Assembly: GCA_017651185.1 (NCBI GenBank)
Contig: JAGCDJ010000019.1
Coordinates: 1 to 64,000 of the forward strand
From: Bacteroidales bacterium
Lineage (GTDB): Bacteria > Bacteroidota > Bacteroidia > Bacteroidales > ML635J-15
Length of the DNA: 64,000 bases
Direction: 5' to 3'
Below the pieces are notes generated by a model, which saw only the letters and a program-made list of their open reading frames with translations, made no database searches and was not told the origin of the DNA. Positions 42,469-49,894 of this stretch are shown piece by piece (the stretch's first letter is position 1; each line of letters begins with the position of its first letter). The translations under genes were made by a program, and so were the position numbers.

Positions 42469-43395
42469 TCAATTTATAGCGACTGCTTTGTTTTGTTTCT
42501 TTGCTTTTGCACGTTCTACTTGTCCTATGTTGAAAAACTTATAGACAATCGATTCTGTTTTAACCATTTGCCTTACGTATTTAGGATTTAGCATAACGTG
42601 TATTGTTGCATCGTTTTCGTCAAGATACTTGTCGGCATTGAATACGTATGTTATTCCGTATTCATCGATGTAGAAGTTGCTATTGTAGTTTACGTCCGGC
42701 TTGTTGTAAATCAGTTTCTGGTTTCTTGTCATTGTACTTCTGATAAGTTCCAGATAATCATTGTCCTTTTCGGGGATAAGGAAATCGTTTTCGCTTAAAA
42801 ACCTCTTGTTTATGATGTCGTACACAAATGCAGTTTCCTTCCTTATGCACGTCATTGCGTTGCACGATTTTTCTATAATGCTATACGAAATGAATGAATT
42901 GGTATGGAATATCAGTTTTCCAGTAATTATTCCATAATGTGATGGTTCCCAGTGCATCTCGTCGGATAGCATTGGATTTTTGCTTTTGTTTTCAGTTATG
43001 AAGTCGTTGCATTCGTTGTTGCCAGTAATTTTTTGTGTGCTGTATTTTGAAAGGTATTTTTCGGATATGTACCTGTCAATCAGATTGTTTGGATTTGTTT
43101 CCTTGACATCGCCAATGACAATTGATGAAATTTTTTCCCGAATGGCTTTTTCCGACACTTCGTCCAAGGCCCCGCTTTCGGGGAGTTCCATGTCGACTAT
43201 GAATTCGTCGACAAAAATTTCTCCGTCTTCTTGCCTATATGTTGTGAATGTAGTTTCGTATTCCGAGAAAGCGGTTTTTGTCGTCTTTGATGTCTTGTGT
43301 TCGGTTATATAGACTTGTGCTTCTGCCGATACCTTTATACATGTTAACGCTATTATTATCAATAAAATATTTCTACATTTCACTTCCACCATCAT
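42469..43395 (-). CDS. Exported RsiV/DUF3298-like protein
   Basis: 308 residues. Signal-peptide-like start (ILLIIIALTCIKVSAEAQ). The middle matches the DUF4163/DUF3298 pattern of RsiV-type proteins: NEFNDFI-like NNECNDFITENK, then FISYSIIEKSCNAM, AFVYDIINKRFLSENDFL and YGITYVFNADKYL near the end. In Gram-positives this domain appears in lysozyme-sensing anti-sigma factors; here no anti-sigma part is present, so it is an exported protein of unknown role. The start lies within the last 23 bases of the upstream receptor gene, so it is probably translated from the same message. Confidence 0.6.
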   Translation of the reverse strand: MMVEVKCRNILLIIIALTCIKVSAEAQVYITEHKTSKTTKTAFSEYETTFTTYRQEDGEIFVDEFIVDMELPESGALDEVSEKAIREKISSIVIGDVKETNPNNLIDRYISEKYLSKYSTQKITGNNECNDFITENKSKNPMLSDEMHWEPSHYGIITGKLIFHTNSFISYSIIEKSCNAMTCIRKETAFVYDIINKRFLSENDFLIPEKDNDYLELIRSTMTRNQKLIYNKPDVNYNSNFYIDEYGITYVFNADKYLDENDATIHVMLNPKYVRQMVKTESIVYKFFNIGQVERAKAKKQNKAVAIN

Positions 43396-45865
43396 CGTCT
43401 GAGTCTCCGTCTTTATCTTTTCGTTTCTTGAAATCGTTAATCTTGTATGTTATTGATATGTTGAAGTTTGGCCAGGTGTTTGAACGTGTCATGTGGTAGT
43501 ACAGGTAGTCGGTCTCGGTGGTTGTGTTGAACTTCATTGTGTTGAACAGGTTGCGGAAGTTTACGCTTATAGACAGCCGTTTGTCGAGGAAATCTTGTTT
43601 TACGCCAAGATTAAATGCAATTCTTCCTGCGCTGCGGCCTTGTGCTGTAATTGAAGGTGCATCGTAAAATCCACCAAATTGTATGTTGGTTCCCGACTTC
43701 TTTATTCTGAATGTGTTGTTGATACGAATTCGCCATGTAAATGTGCTGTTGCTACGGTATTGTTCCGATGTTATTGCATAGTAGTAAGCGTTTACGCTTG
43801 CGTTCAGATTGTACCATTTGCAAGGGTTGAAGTTGCCCATTATTTCGCTACCTATCGACAGGTCTTTGCCGATGTTGTCGGAAGTCTTTATGTACATGTT
43901 GGAGTTTGTGGTATCGACAAGGGTGACGTTCTGTATGAGGTCGTTGGTTTGTCTTGCGTATAGTTCGAATGACACAAAGTGTTCGCCGAAACGCTTTTGC
44001 AACGACATGTCGTACGAGTTGGTATATTCTGGGTTAAGCGATGGATTTCCGCGGCGCACGTTGTTGGGGTCTTCCACTTGTGTCATAGGGTTCAGGTTCC
44101 ATGGACGCGGGCGTTCTAGACGGCGGCTGTAACTTGCCATCAACTGCAAATTTTCGTTGAACGAGTAGGATAGGTGTACCGATGGGAAGAAATCGAATTT
44201 CTTATATGCATAGTCGCCGCCAGGAATTGAAAATAGACGATTGGTATATTCGGTTCTCAAACCTACCTGATAGCCAAAGTTCTTCCAGAAATTCGAATAA
44301 ATCACATATCCAGACTGTACGTTGAGGTCGAAATCGTATGGACTGTGGCGCGATTCGTCTGTTTTCCAGTTTTGGGTTGAATCTATCCATATTTCGTAGT
44401 TGTAGTCGTTGGTCTGGTTGCGGATGTTGATTTCGTATCCGGCTTCCAGTTTCGATTTCTCGTTGAATGGCAACACATAATCGGCTTTCGCCTGGTATCT
44501 GTCCTGTGTGCCAAGTTCGGTTGTGTGGTATCTGTCTTGAACGGCGCCTGCAAGTATTTCACCGCCAAGCATTTCGGTTTCTGCTTCGGTGTATTCGTTG
44601 TAGTTGTTGGAACGGTTCGCCGAATAGTTGAAGTACAATTGCAGTTCGTGTCCTGGCTTGGCAAATTTACGCTGGTAGTTTATGTCTCCGCTCCAATAGT
44701 TGTTTCTCCGTTTCGAAATTTCGTCGGTATAATAAGAGTATGGAGTGCCAAGCGTATATGTGTGCGGGTCGTAGATAAGAGAGTCCAACTTGTTGAAATA
44801 AAAAGTCTCTGCTTCTGTGATTCCGTTGCCCGAATGTCCGCGTGAACCATATTTGCCCGAAATTGTGATTACATCATTGTCGGTTATGTAGATGTCGAGA
44901 CCAGCCCTGGCGTTCCAACTCTGTCTGCCGTAAAGTCCTGTGTTCTGGTTGTTCAGGCAGAACATTGAATCCTTGGCGGTGTTTAGGTATGTTTCGCGTT
45001 CCGACTTGCCGAAACTTTTGCTCATGCGGCGGTTGTATTCGCCACCGATGAAGAAGTTAAGTTTCTGTGTGCGGAAATTGAATAGTGCGCTGCCTCCGAA
45101 AGTGTTGTTGTTGCCGTAGTTTGCCGACACTTGTCCGTTGTAACCCTTGCGCTTTTCTTTTTTCAGTACTACATTAATGATTCCGCCAACGCCATCTGGT
45201 GCGTATTTTGCTGATGGATTGGTAATTATCTCTATGCTTTCGATAGAACTTGCTGGGATTTGCTGCAATGCTTCGCTGCCTTCGAGTGGACTGGGACGAC
45301 CGTCGATGAGTACGAGGAAACTCTCTGACCCACGCAAAGATACATTTCCGTCGAGGTCGGTTGTTACCGATGGGGCGTTTTCTAGAACTTCTACTGCCGA
45401 TGCTCCCGACGATACAATGTCCTGATTTACATTGATAACCTTGCGGTCGAGGCGGTAGTCAACATTGTTCATTGTTGCTTCAACTTCTACTTCGCCAAGC
45501 ATTTGCGCATCAACGCTGAGGTGTATCTTGCCCATGTTGAACGACTTCTTGTCGGCATTTATGTTTACATTTTCGCGTGTTACCTTTCCGTAGCCAATGA
45601 ACAGGACTTCGACCTTATGTGTTCCGTATGGTACATTTTGCACATTGAATTTACCGTGGCTGTCGCTCATGCTTCCAGCAATTACGTTTCCGTCCTTGTC
45701 GTAAACCACGATGTTGGCAAATTCAACTGGTTCGTTGCTGTCCTTTTCGAGTATTGTGCCGTATATCACACCATCGGCGGGTTGTCCGCCCTGCCGTTGT
45801 GCAAATGTCATGTTCATTGCCAGACAAGCCGTCAATGCTAAGAAGAAGTTTTTTATTTTCATCAA
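43373..45865 (-). CDS. Outer-membrane TonB-dependent receptor-like protein (OMP_b-brl_3 type)
   Basis: 830 residues. Signal peptide ~1-22 (ending MTFAQ), a carboxypeptidase-regulatory-like Ig domain at ~30-110 (VIYGTILEKDSNEPVEFANIVVYD), a plug domain at ~125-215 (VNQDIVSSGASAVEVLENAPSV, IEIITNPSAKYAPDGVGGIINVVLKK) and a long beta-barrel to the C-terminus. The layout is that of Bacteroidota outer-membrane receptors that lack a SusD partner; substrates may be siderophores, small peptides or ions. No TonB box can be stated. It lies 16 bases downstream of the asparaginase gene, and the RsiV-like gene overlaps its end. No SusD-like gene is nearby. Confidence 0.85.
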   Translation of the reverse strand: MMKIKNFFLALTACLAMNMTFAQRQGGQPADGVIYGTILEKDSNEPVEFANIVVYDKDGNVIAGSMSDSHGKFNVQNVPYGTHKVEVLFIGYGKVTRENVNINADKKSFNMGKIHLSVDAQMLGEVEVEATMNNVDYRLDRKVINVNQDIVSSGASAVEVLENAPSVTTDLDGNVSLRGSESFLVLIDGRPSPLEGSEALQQIPASSIESIEIITNPSAKYAPDGVGGIINVVLKKEKRKGYNGQVSANYGNNNTFGGSALFNFRTQKLNFFIGGEYNRRMSKSFGKSERETYLNTAKDSMFCLNNQNTGLYGRQSWNARAGLDIYITDNDVITISGKYGSRGHSGNGITEAETFYFNKLDSLIYDPHTYTLGTPYSYYTDEISKRRNNYWSGDINYQRKFAKPGHELQLYFNYSANRSNNYNEYTEAETEMLGGEILAGAVQDRYHTTELGTQDRYQAKADYVLPFNEKSKLEAGYEINIRNQTNDYNYEIWIDSTQNWKTDESRHSPYDFDLNVQSGYVIYSNFWKNFGYQVGLRTEYTNRLFSIPGGDYAYKKFDFFPSVHLSYSFNENLQLMASYSRRLERPRPWNLNPMTQVEDPNNVRRGNPSLNPEYTNSYDMSLQKRFGEHFVSFELYARQTNDLIQNVTLVDTTNSNMYIKTSDNIGKDLSIGSEIMGNFNPCKWYNLNASVNAYYYAITSEQYRSNSTFTWRIRINNTFRIKKSGTNIQFGGFYDAPSITAQGRSAGRIAFNLGVKQDFLDKRLSISVNFRNLFNTMKFNTTTETDYLYYHMTRSNTWPNFNISITYKINDFKKRKDKDGDSDDDGGSEM

Positions 45866-45881
45866 TTATAATATGTAGTTG

Positions 45882-46901
45882 CTATGATATTTCTCCGCAA
45901 ATAGACTGCATGAGCAGTTGTTTCATTTTGTTTTTTGGACAGTCCATTCCCAAGAGGAACATCATCTTTGTGATTGCTGCCTCTATGGTCATGTCCTTGC
46001 CGCTAACAACACCGCAGTTCATCAGTTTCAAACTTGTGGCATATTTGCCGTGTACAACCGAACCAACTGTGCATTGTGTTATGTTTAATATTGTTATTCC
46101 CTTGTCAATCGCTTCTTCGAAAAGTTTGATAATCTTGTCATTGGTAGTCAAGTTGCCCGAACCGTAGGATTCTACGATTAGTCCGCGAAGTCCCTCAATA
46201 TTGATGATGGCTTCGATGGTCTTGGGTTGTATGCCGGGGAAGTACTTTAACACGGCAATGTCGCGGCAGAGGTTCTTGTGTGTTACCAAAGGTGCGTTCT
46301 TGCTTGTCCAGAGTTTGTCTTCTTCTACCTTCACATCTATTCCTGCTTGTGCAAGCCATGGATAGTTTGGAGAACGGAAAGCATCGAAATTTTCTGCACT
46401 GTACTTTGTGGTTCTATTTCCACGGTACAGACGGCTTTCGAAATAAACGCAAACCTCGTGGATTACAGGTTTTCCGTCGCGTTGCATGCTGGCAAGTTCT
46501 ATTGCAGAAATCATATTTTCACGTCCATCGGTGCGCAAAAGTCCAATCGGCAACTGCGATCCGGTTAGAATTATTGGCTTGTTTACATTTTCGAGCATAA
46601 AACTCAATGCTGAGGCCGTGTAGGCCATTGTGTCGGAGCCGTGCAATACTACAAAACCATCATAGTGGTCGTAGTTCTTTTCAATTACCTCCACAATCTC
46701 AACCCAGAAATCGGGGTCGGCATCCGAAGAATCTATTGGTGTTTCGAAACTGTACGAACTTATTTCGGCAGGAAAATCCTTCAGCATAGGTATGTAGCTG
46801 AGCAGATTCTCGAAGTTGAACGGCTGTAGAACACCATTCTTGTCCTGAATCATGCCAATGGTTCCGCCAGTATATATTATAAGTATTTTCGGTCTGTTCA
46901 T
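45882..46901 (-). CDS. ansA: Type I L-asparaginase
   Basis: 339 residues. The nucleophile Thr is in ILIIYTGGTIGM (Thr11-13 region), and the second active-site block is FVVLHGSDTMAYTASALSFM, with the Thr/Asp/Lys set of the family. LTGSQLPIGLLRTDGREN follows. It hydrolyses asparagine to aspartate and ammonia. No signal peptide is present, so it is cytoplasmic and of type I (AnsA-like), not the periplasmic type II. Its ATG overlaps the adk stop by one base (TAATG), placing it in the hpt-adk-ansA run. Confidence 0.9.
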   Translation of the reverse strand: MNRPKILIIYTGGTIGMIQDKNGVLQPFNFENLLSYIPMLKDFPAEISSYSFETPIDSSDADPDFWVEIVEVIEKNYDHYDGFVVLHGSDTMAYTASALSFMLENVNKPIILTGSQLPIGLLRTDGRENMISAIELASMQRDGKPVIHEVCVYFESRLYRGNRTTKYSAENFDAFRSPNYPWLAQAGIDVKVEEDKLWTSKNAPLVTHKNLCRDIAVLKYFPGIQPKTIEAIINIEGLRGLIVESYGSGNLTTNDKIIKLFEEAIDKGITILNITQCTVGSVVHGKYATSLKLMNCGVVSGKDMTIEAAITKMMFLLGMDCPKNKMKQLLMQSICGEIS

Positions 46902-47473
46902 TATAGCAAGCTGTCAATCTTTTCTGCAAGGCGGACAAAAATTTCCTCAATGCTGCCGACTCCGCTTATCGACATCACTTTGCCTTGATTCTGATAATGT
47001 TCCATTACTGGGAATGTCTTTTCTTCGTATTCTTTGAGGCGGTTCTCGAAGATTTCTGGAGTGTCATCAGCACGGTTTTCAACCTGTGCGCGGTGCATCA
47101 TACGTTTGATGAGTTCTTCGCGTGGCACGTCCATGTTGAGCAGGCACGAAAGTTCCATGCCTTCGCGCTTCAAGATTTCATCGAGGTTCTTTGCCTGTTC
47201 GCGTGTGCGTGGAAATCCGTCGAAAAGGAATCCGTTTGGATTGCGGTTGTCGGCGATGAACTTTTCGATAATCTTGGTTACCAATTCGTCGCTAACTAGG
47301 TTTCCTTTTTCAATAATTGCCTTTGCCTCAAGTCCTAGAGGTGTTCCGTTGGCAATTTCCGACCTAAGGATGTTTCCTGTTGATATGTATTTCAAGTTGT
47401 ACTTGTCGATGATGCTTTGGGCTTGTGTTCCTTTTCCTGCGCCCGGTGCTCCGAATATTGCAATGTTAAGCAT
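46901..47473 (-). CDS. adk: Adenylate kinase
   Basis: 190 residues. P-loop GAPGAGKGTQ at residues 8-17, the AMP-binding DGFPRTREQA, and a short LID (RAQVENRADDTPEIF) without zinc cysteines. This is the short bacterial type common in Bacteroidota. It catalyses ATP + AMP to 2 ADP. It lies 12 bases after hpt and overlaps ansA by one base, so it probably shares the hpt promoter. Confidence 0.95.
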   Translation of the reverse strand: MLNIAIFGAPGAGKGTQAQSIIDKYNLKYISTGNILRSEIANGTPLGLEAKAIIEKGNLVSDELVTKIIEKFIADNRNPNGFLFDGFPRTREQAKNLDEILKREGMELSCLLNMDVPREELIKRMMHRAQVENRADDTPEIFENRLKEYEEKTFPVMEHYQNQGKVMSISGVGSIEEIFVRLAEKIDSLL

Positions 47474-47485
47474 GATATTTTTGTT

Positions 47486-48022
47486 TTATTTGGTTTCCTG
47501 ATAAATGCTGGGTAAATTTCTTCCGTATCCGTCGTAGTCGAGACCGAAACCGACTATGAATTTCTCTGGTATGTCAAAGCAGAAATAGTCGATAGGGTAC
47601 TTGTTGTTATATACATCCGACTTGTAAAGCAATGTGGCAATCTTTATTTCCTTTGGTTCGTAGCCAATCAGCTGCTTTTCAATCTGGTCCATCGTTATGC
47701 CAGTGTCGATGATGTCCTCGACTATTATGACTGTGCGGTCCTTGATGTCCTCGTTGAGTCCGATGAGACGCTTCACATTTCCAGTGGAACTGGTGCCTTG
47801 GTACGAAGCGAGTTTCAGGAACGAAATGTTGCAGTCGATTGTAAGGTGGTTGAACAGTTCAGCGGCGAACATGAATGAACCGTTGAGTATTCCAAGGAAG
47901 AGCGGATTTTTGTCGCGGAGGTCGCTGTTCATTTTCTCTGCCATTTCCTTAATTTTCGACACTATTGTTTCGTGGTCGATGTAGGGAACGAACTCCCTGT
48001 CAAGAACTTTTATGGTTTCCAT
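47486..48022 (-). CDS. hpt: Hypoxanthine phosphoribosyltransferase
   Basis: 178 residues. The PRPP-binding motif is TVIIVEDIIDTGIT, and ILNGSFMFAAELFNHL gives the flexible loop region. It salvages hypoxanthine (and often guanine) into nucleotides. It heads the run hpt-adk-ansA, a common Bacteroidota order. The -7 element at 48055-48062 is about 33 bases before the start. Confidence 0.93.
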   Translation of the reverse strand: METIKVLDREFVPYIDHETIVSKIKEMAEKMNSDLRDKNPLFLGILNGSFMFAAELFNHLTIDCNISFLKLASYQGTSSTGNVKRLIGLNEDIKDRTVIIVEDIIDTGITMDQIEKQLIGYEPKEIKIATLLYKSDVYNNKYPIDYFCFDIPEKFIVGFGLDYDGYGRNLPSIYQETK

Positions 48023-48054
48023 ACCTCTTTTTTATATCTCAAAATTCATGGTTG

Positions 48055-48062
48055 CAAATTTA
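48055..48062 (-). promoter_or_regulatory. -7 promoter element for hpt-adk-ansA
   Basis: TAAATTTG on the minus strand fits TAnnTTTG. The remainder of 48063-48167 separates it from the umuC stop and holds no gene. Confidence 0.55.
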
Positions 48063-48167
48063 TCATAAAAAAGTAATTTAATGGTTTGCCACGGCGTTTT
48101 TTTTGCAAAAAAGGGGTGAAGTTATCAACAGAATTTTAGTGTTTTTTAGTGCTTGTAACACATTAAC

Positions 48168-49439
48168 TTAACTTTTCAGCACCAAAATCTCGTTTATATC
48201 TGTTGTGTATTGTGGTGACAGGTGTTCGCGCTTGATGTTTAGTCGGTCGCTTCCTTGTATGGCATTTCTTACTGTTCCTATTCCGTCGCGACGGTTAATG
48301 TCGTCGATTGTTTTCTGCAATGCAGATAGTTTGCCGCGGTTGCGAGTGTCGAACAGGTTGCCCTGTACTGCATTTGCAGCAGATATGTCCCATAGTATCA
48401 CTCCTGCCTTTTTGTATGCAAAGTTGCCATCGCGGTAACAGGATCGTAGTCCTTCTATGGTTTTCTTGATGATTTCTGATGTGTCGTTTGTGCCTATCTC
48501 GAGACGAATATTGTGGTTTATGTAGTCTTGTGGAAGGTCGGTGCGGAATCGGCTGGTAAATGCAAATACTGTTATCTGCTGGCATACCGTGTTTTGTTCG
48601 CGCAACTTGCGTGCGCAGTCGGAAGCAAAGTTGGCGACAGCTTCTTCAAGTTTTTGCTTGTCTGTAATTCCTTCGTCGGCAAAACTCCGGCTCACGCAGA
48701 TGCTTTTTTTTACTGGCAGTTCGTCGAGGGTTATGCATGCTTCGCCGTGCAGTTCGCGCCATGTTCGGTAACCTGTAATGCTGAATACAGACCGTACCCA
48801 TTCGCCGTCGAGGCGGGCGAAGTCAGATGCCGTGCGGATTCCATATTTTGACAGGTGGTCTTTCATTTTTCGTCCTATGCCGAACACATCGCCGACCTCG
48901 AAAAGGTCAAGCGCCTTCTGCTGTTTTTCATCGTTGTCGATTATGCAGCATCCGTGATAACCTTTGTACTTCTTGGCGAACTTGCTGGCAACCTTGGCTA
49001 GGGTGCGTGTTGGTGCGATACCTAATGAAATAGGTATTCCTGTGCCTTTGCCGACCGCTTTTACAATTTCCTGCCCGTACTTTTGCAAATATTTGCTGTC
49101 GCCCATGTCCGAAAAGTCGATGAATGCCTCGTCGATTGAATACTGGTCGAGTTTGGGTGTGTAGCAGGAGAGGAGCGACATCACTCGGTGACTCATGTCG
49201 CCGTATAGCACATAGTTGGACGAGAATATGGCGACTTCGTGAGTTTCTATTGTTTTGCGAATCTGGAACAGTGGAACACCCATTTTTATTCCAAGCGATT
49301 TTGCTTCGTTGGAGCGTGAAATAACACATCCATCATTGTTCGACAGCACAACTACAGGTTTCCCGTTGAGGTCGGGGCGGAAAACACGTTCGCATGATAC
49401 GAAAAAATTGTTGCAGTCGGCAAGTCCGAAAAGTTCCAT
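48168..49439 (-). CDS. umuC: Y-family DNA polymerase V catalytic subunit
   Basis: 423 residues from the ATG at 49439; the open frame extends 13 codons upstream into umuD. The N-terminus LFGLADCNNFFVSCERVF and NNDGCVISRSNEAKSLGIKMGVPLF are those of UmuC, the palm has DQYSIDEAFIDFS with the catalytic Asp-Glu, and the C-terminal DUF4113-like tail is present. It copies damaged DNA with low fidelity together with UmuD'. The ATG overlaps the umuD stop by one base (TAATG), a standard translational coupling. Confidence 0.93.
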   Translation of the reverse strand: MELFGLADCNNFFVSCERVFRPDLNGKPVVVLSNNDGCVISRSNEAKSLGIKMGVPLFQIRKTIETHEVAIFSSNYVLYGDMSHRVMSLLSCYTPKLDQYSIDEAFIDFSDMGDSKYLQKYGQEIVKAVGKGTGIPISLGIAPTRTLAKVASKFAKKYKGYHGCCIIDNDEKQQKALDLFEVGDVFGIGRKMKDHLSKYGIRTASDFARLDGEWVRSVFSITGYRTWRELHGEACITLDELPVKKSICVSRSFADEGITDKQKLEEAVANFASDCARKLREQNTVCQQITVFAFTSRFRTDLPQDYINHNIRLEIGTNDTSEIIKKTIEGLRSCYRDGNFAYKKAGVILWDISAANAVQGNLFDTRNRGKLSALQKTIDDINRRDGIGTVRNAIQGSDRLNIKREHLSPQYTTDINEILVLKS

Positions 49440-49882
49440 TATCGCATTTTCTTTATGGTATAAGTAATCACTCCCCATACCGAGAAGTCGTTTTCGGCAG
49501 TAATTTTTGTCGGATTGGCTTTTTCATCGGCCGATAATAGCCATACACATTTTTTTGCTTTGTCGATTTTTATGCGTCTCAGCACAAACTCACCATCAAT
49601 GAAAGCTGCAACAAAATCGCCGTCCTTGGCATCGAGCGACTTGTCAATAACCACAATGTCACCATCGCCGATTCCAGCATCCTTCATCGAATCACCATCA
49701 ACACGTGCAAAGAATGTTGTCTCGCGATGCCTAACAAGCACACGGTTAAGGTCGATAGTCCCGTTCATGTAGTTCTGCGCAGGCGAAGGAAATCCGGCAT
49801 GTATTGCCGAAGGATTGTACGAGGATTCGTGTTCGCTGGCGAATTCCTGTTCGGGTTGTATGAGCCGTGTGCTGTCGTCCAT
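49439..49882 (-). CDS. umuD: UmuD-like translesion accessory protein with Lys-to-Arg at the catalytic base position
   Basis: 147 residues, the family's usual length. The self-cleavage site is Ala29-Gly30 in HAGFPSPA, followed by the LexA/UmuD peptidase fold. Ser65 in the VDGDSMKDAG block is the nucleophile. The position of the catalytic lysine (E. coli K97, 37 residues after Ser60) is Arg102 here (IDGEFVLRRIKI); the codon is AGA on the minus strand at about 49577-49579. Cleavage would need Lys as general base, so activation to UmuD' may be weak, or RecA-independent in some way. The gene overlaps umuC by one base and lies 12 bases after lptD, with no SOS box visible in that gap. Confidence 0.88.
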   Translation of the reverse strand: MDDSTRLIQPEQEFASEHESSYNPSAIHAGFPSPAQNYMNGTIDLNRVLVRHRETTFFARVDGDSMKDAGIGDGDIVVIDKSLDAKDGDFVAAFIDGEFVLRRIKIDKAKKCVWLLSADEKANPTKITAENDFSVWGVITYTIKKMR

Positions 49883-49894
49883 GGGGGCTGAGGT

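Noticed and set aside
48440..49478. umuC starting at the upstream ATG (49478)
   Set aside because: The extra 13 residues are encoded within umuD and do not match UmuC N-termini; the ATG at 49439 forms the TAATG overlap.
49883..49894. SOS (LexA) box before umuD
   Set aside because: The 12-base gap is too short and no inverted repeat is seen. A box inside lptD cannot be excluded from reading alone.
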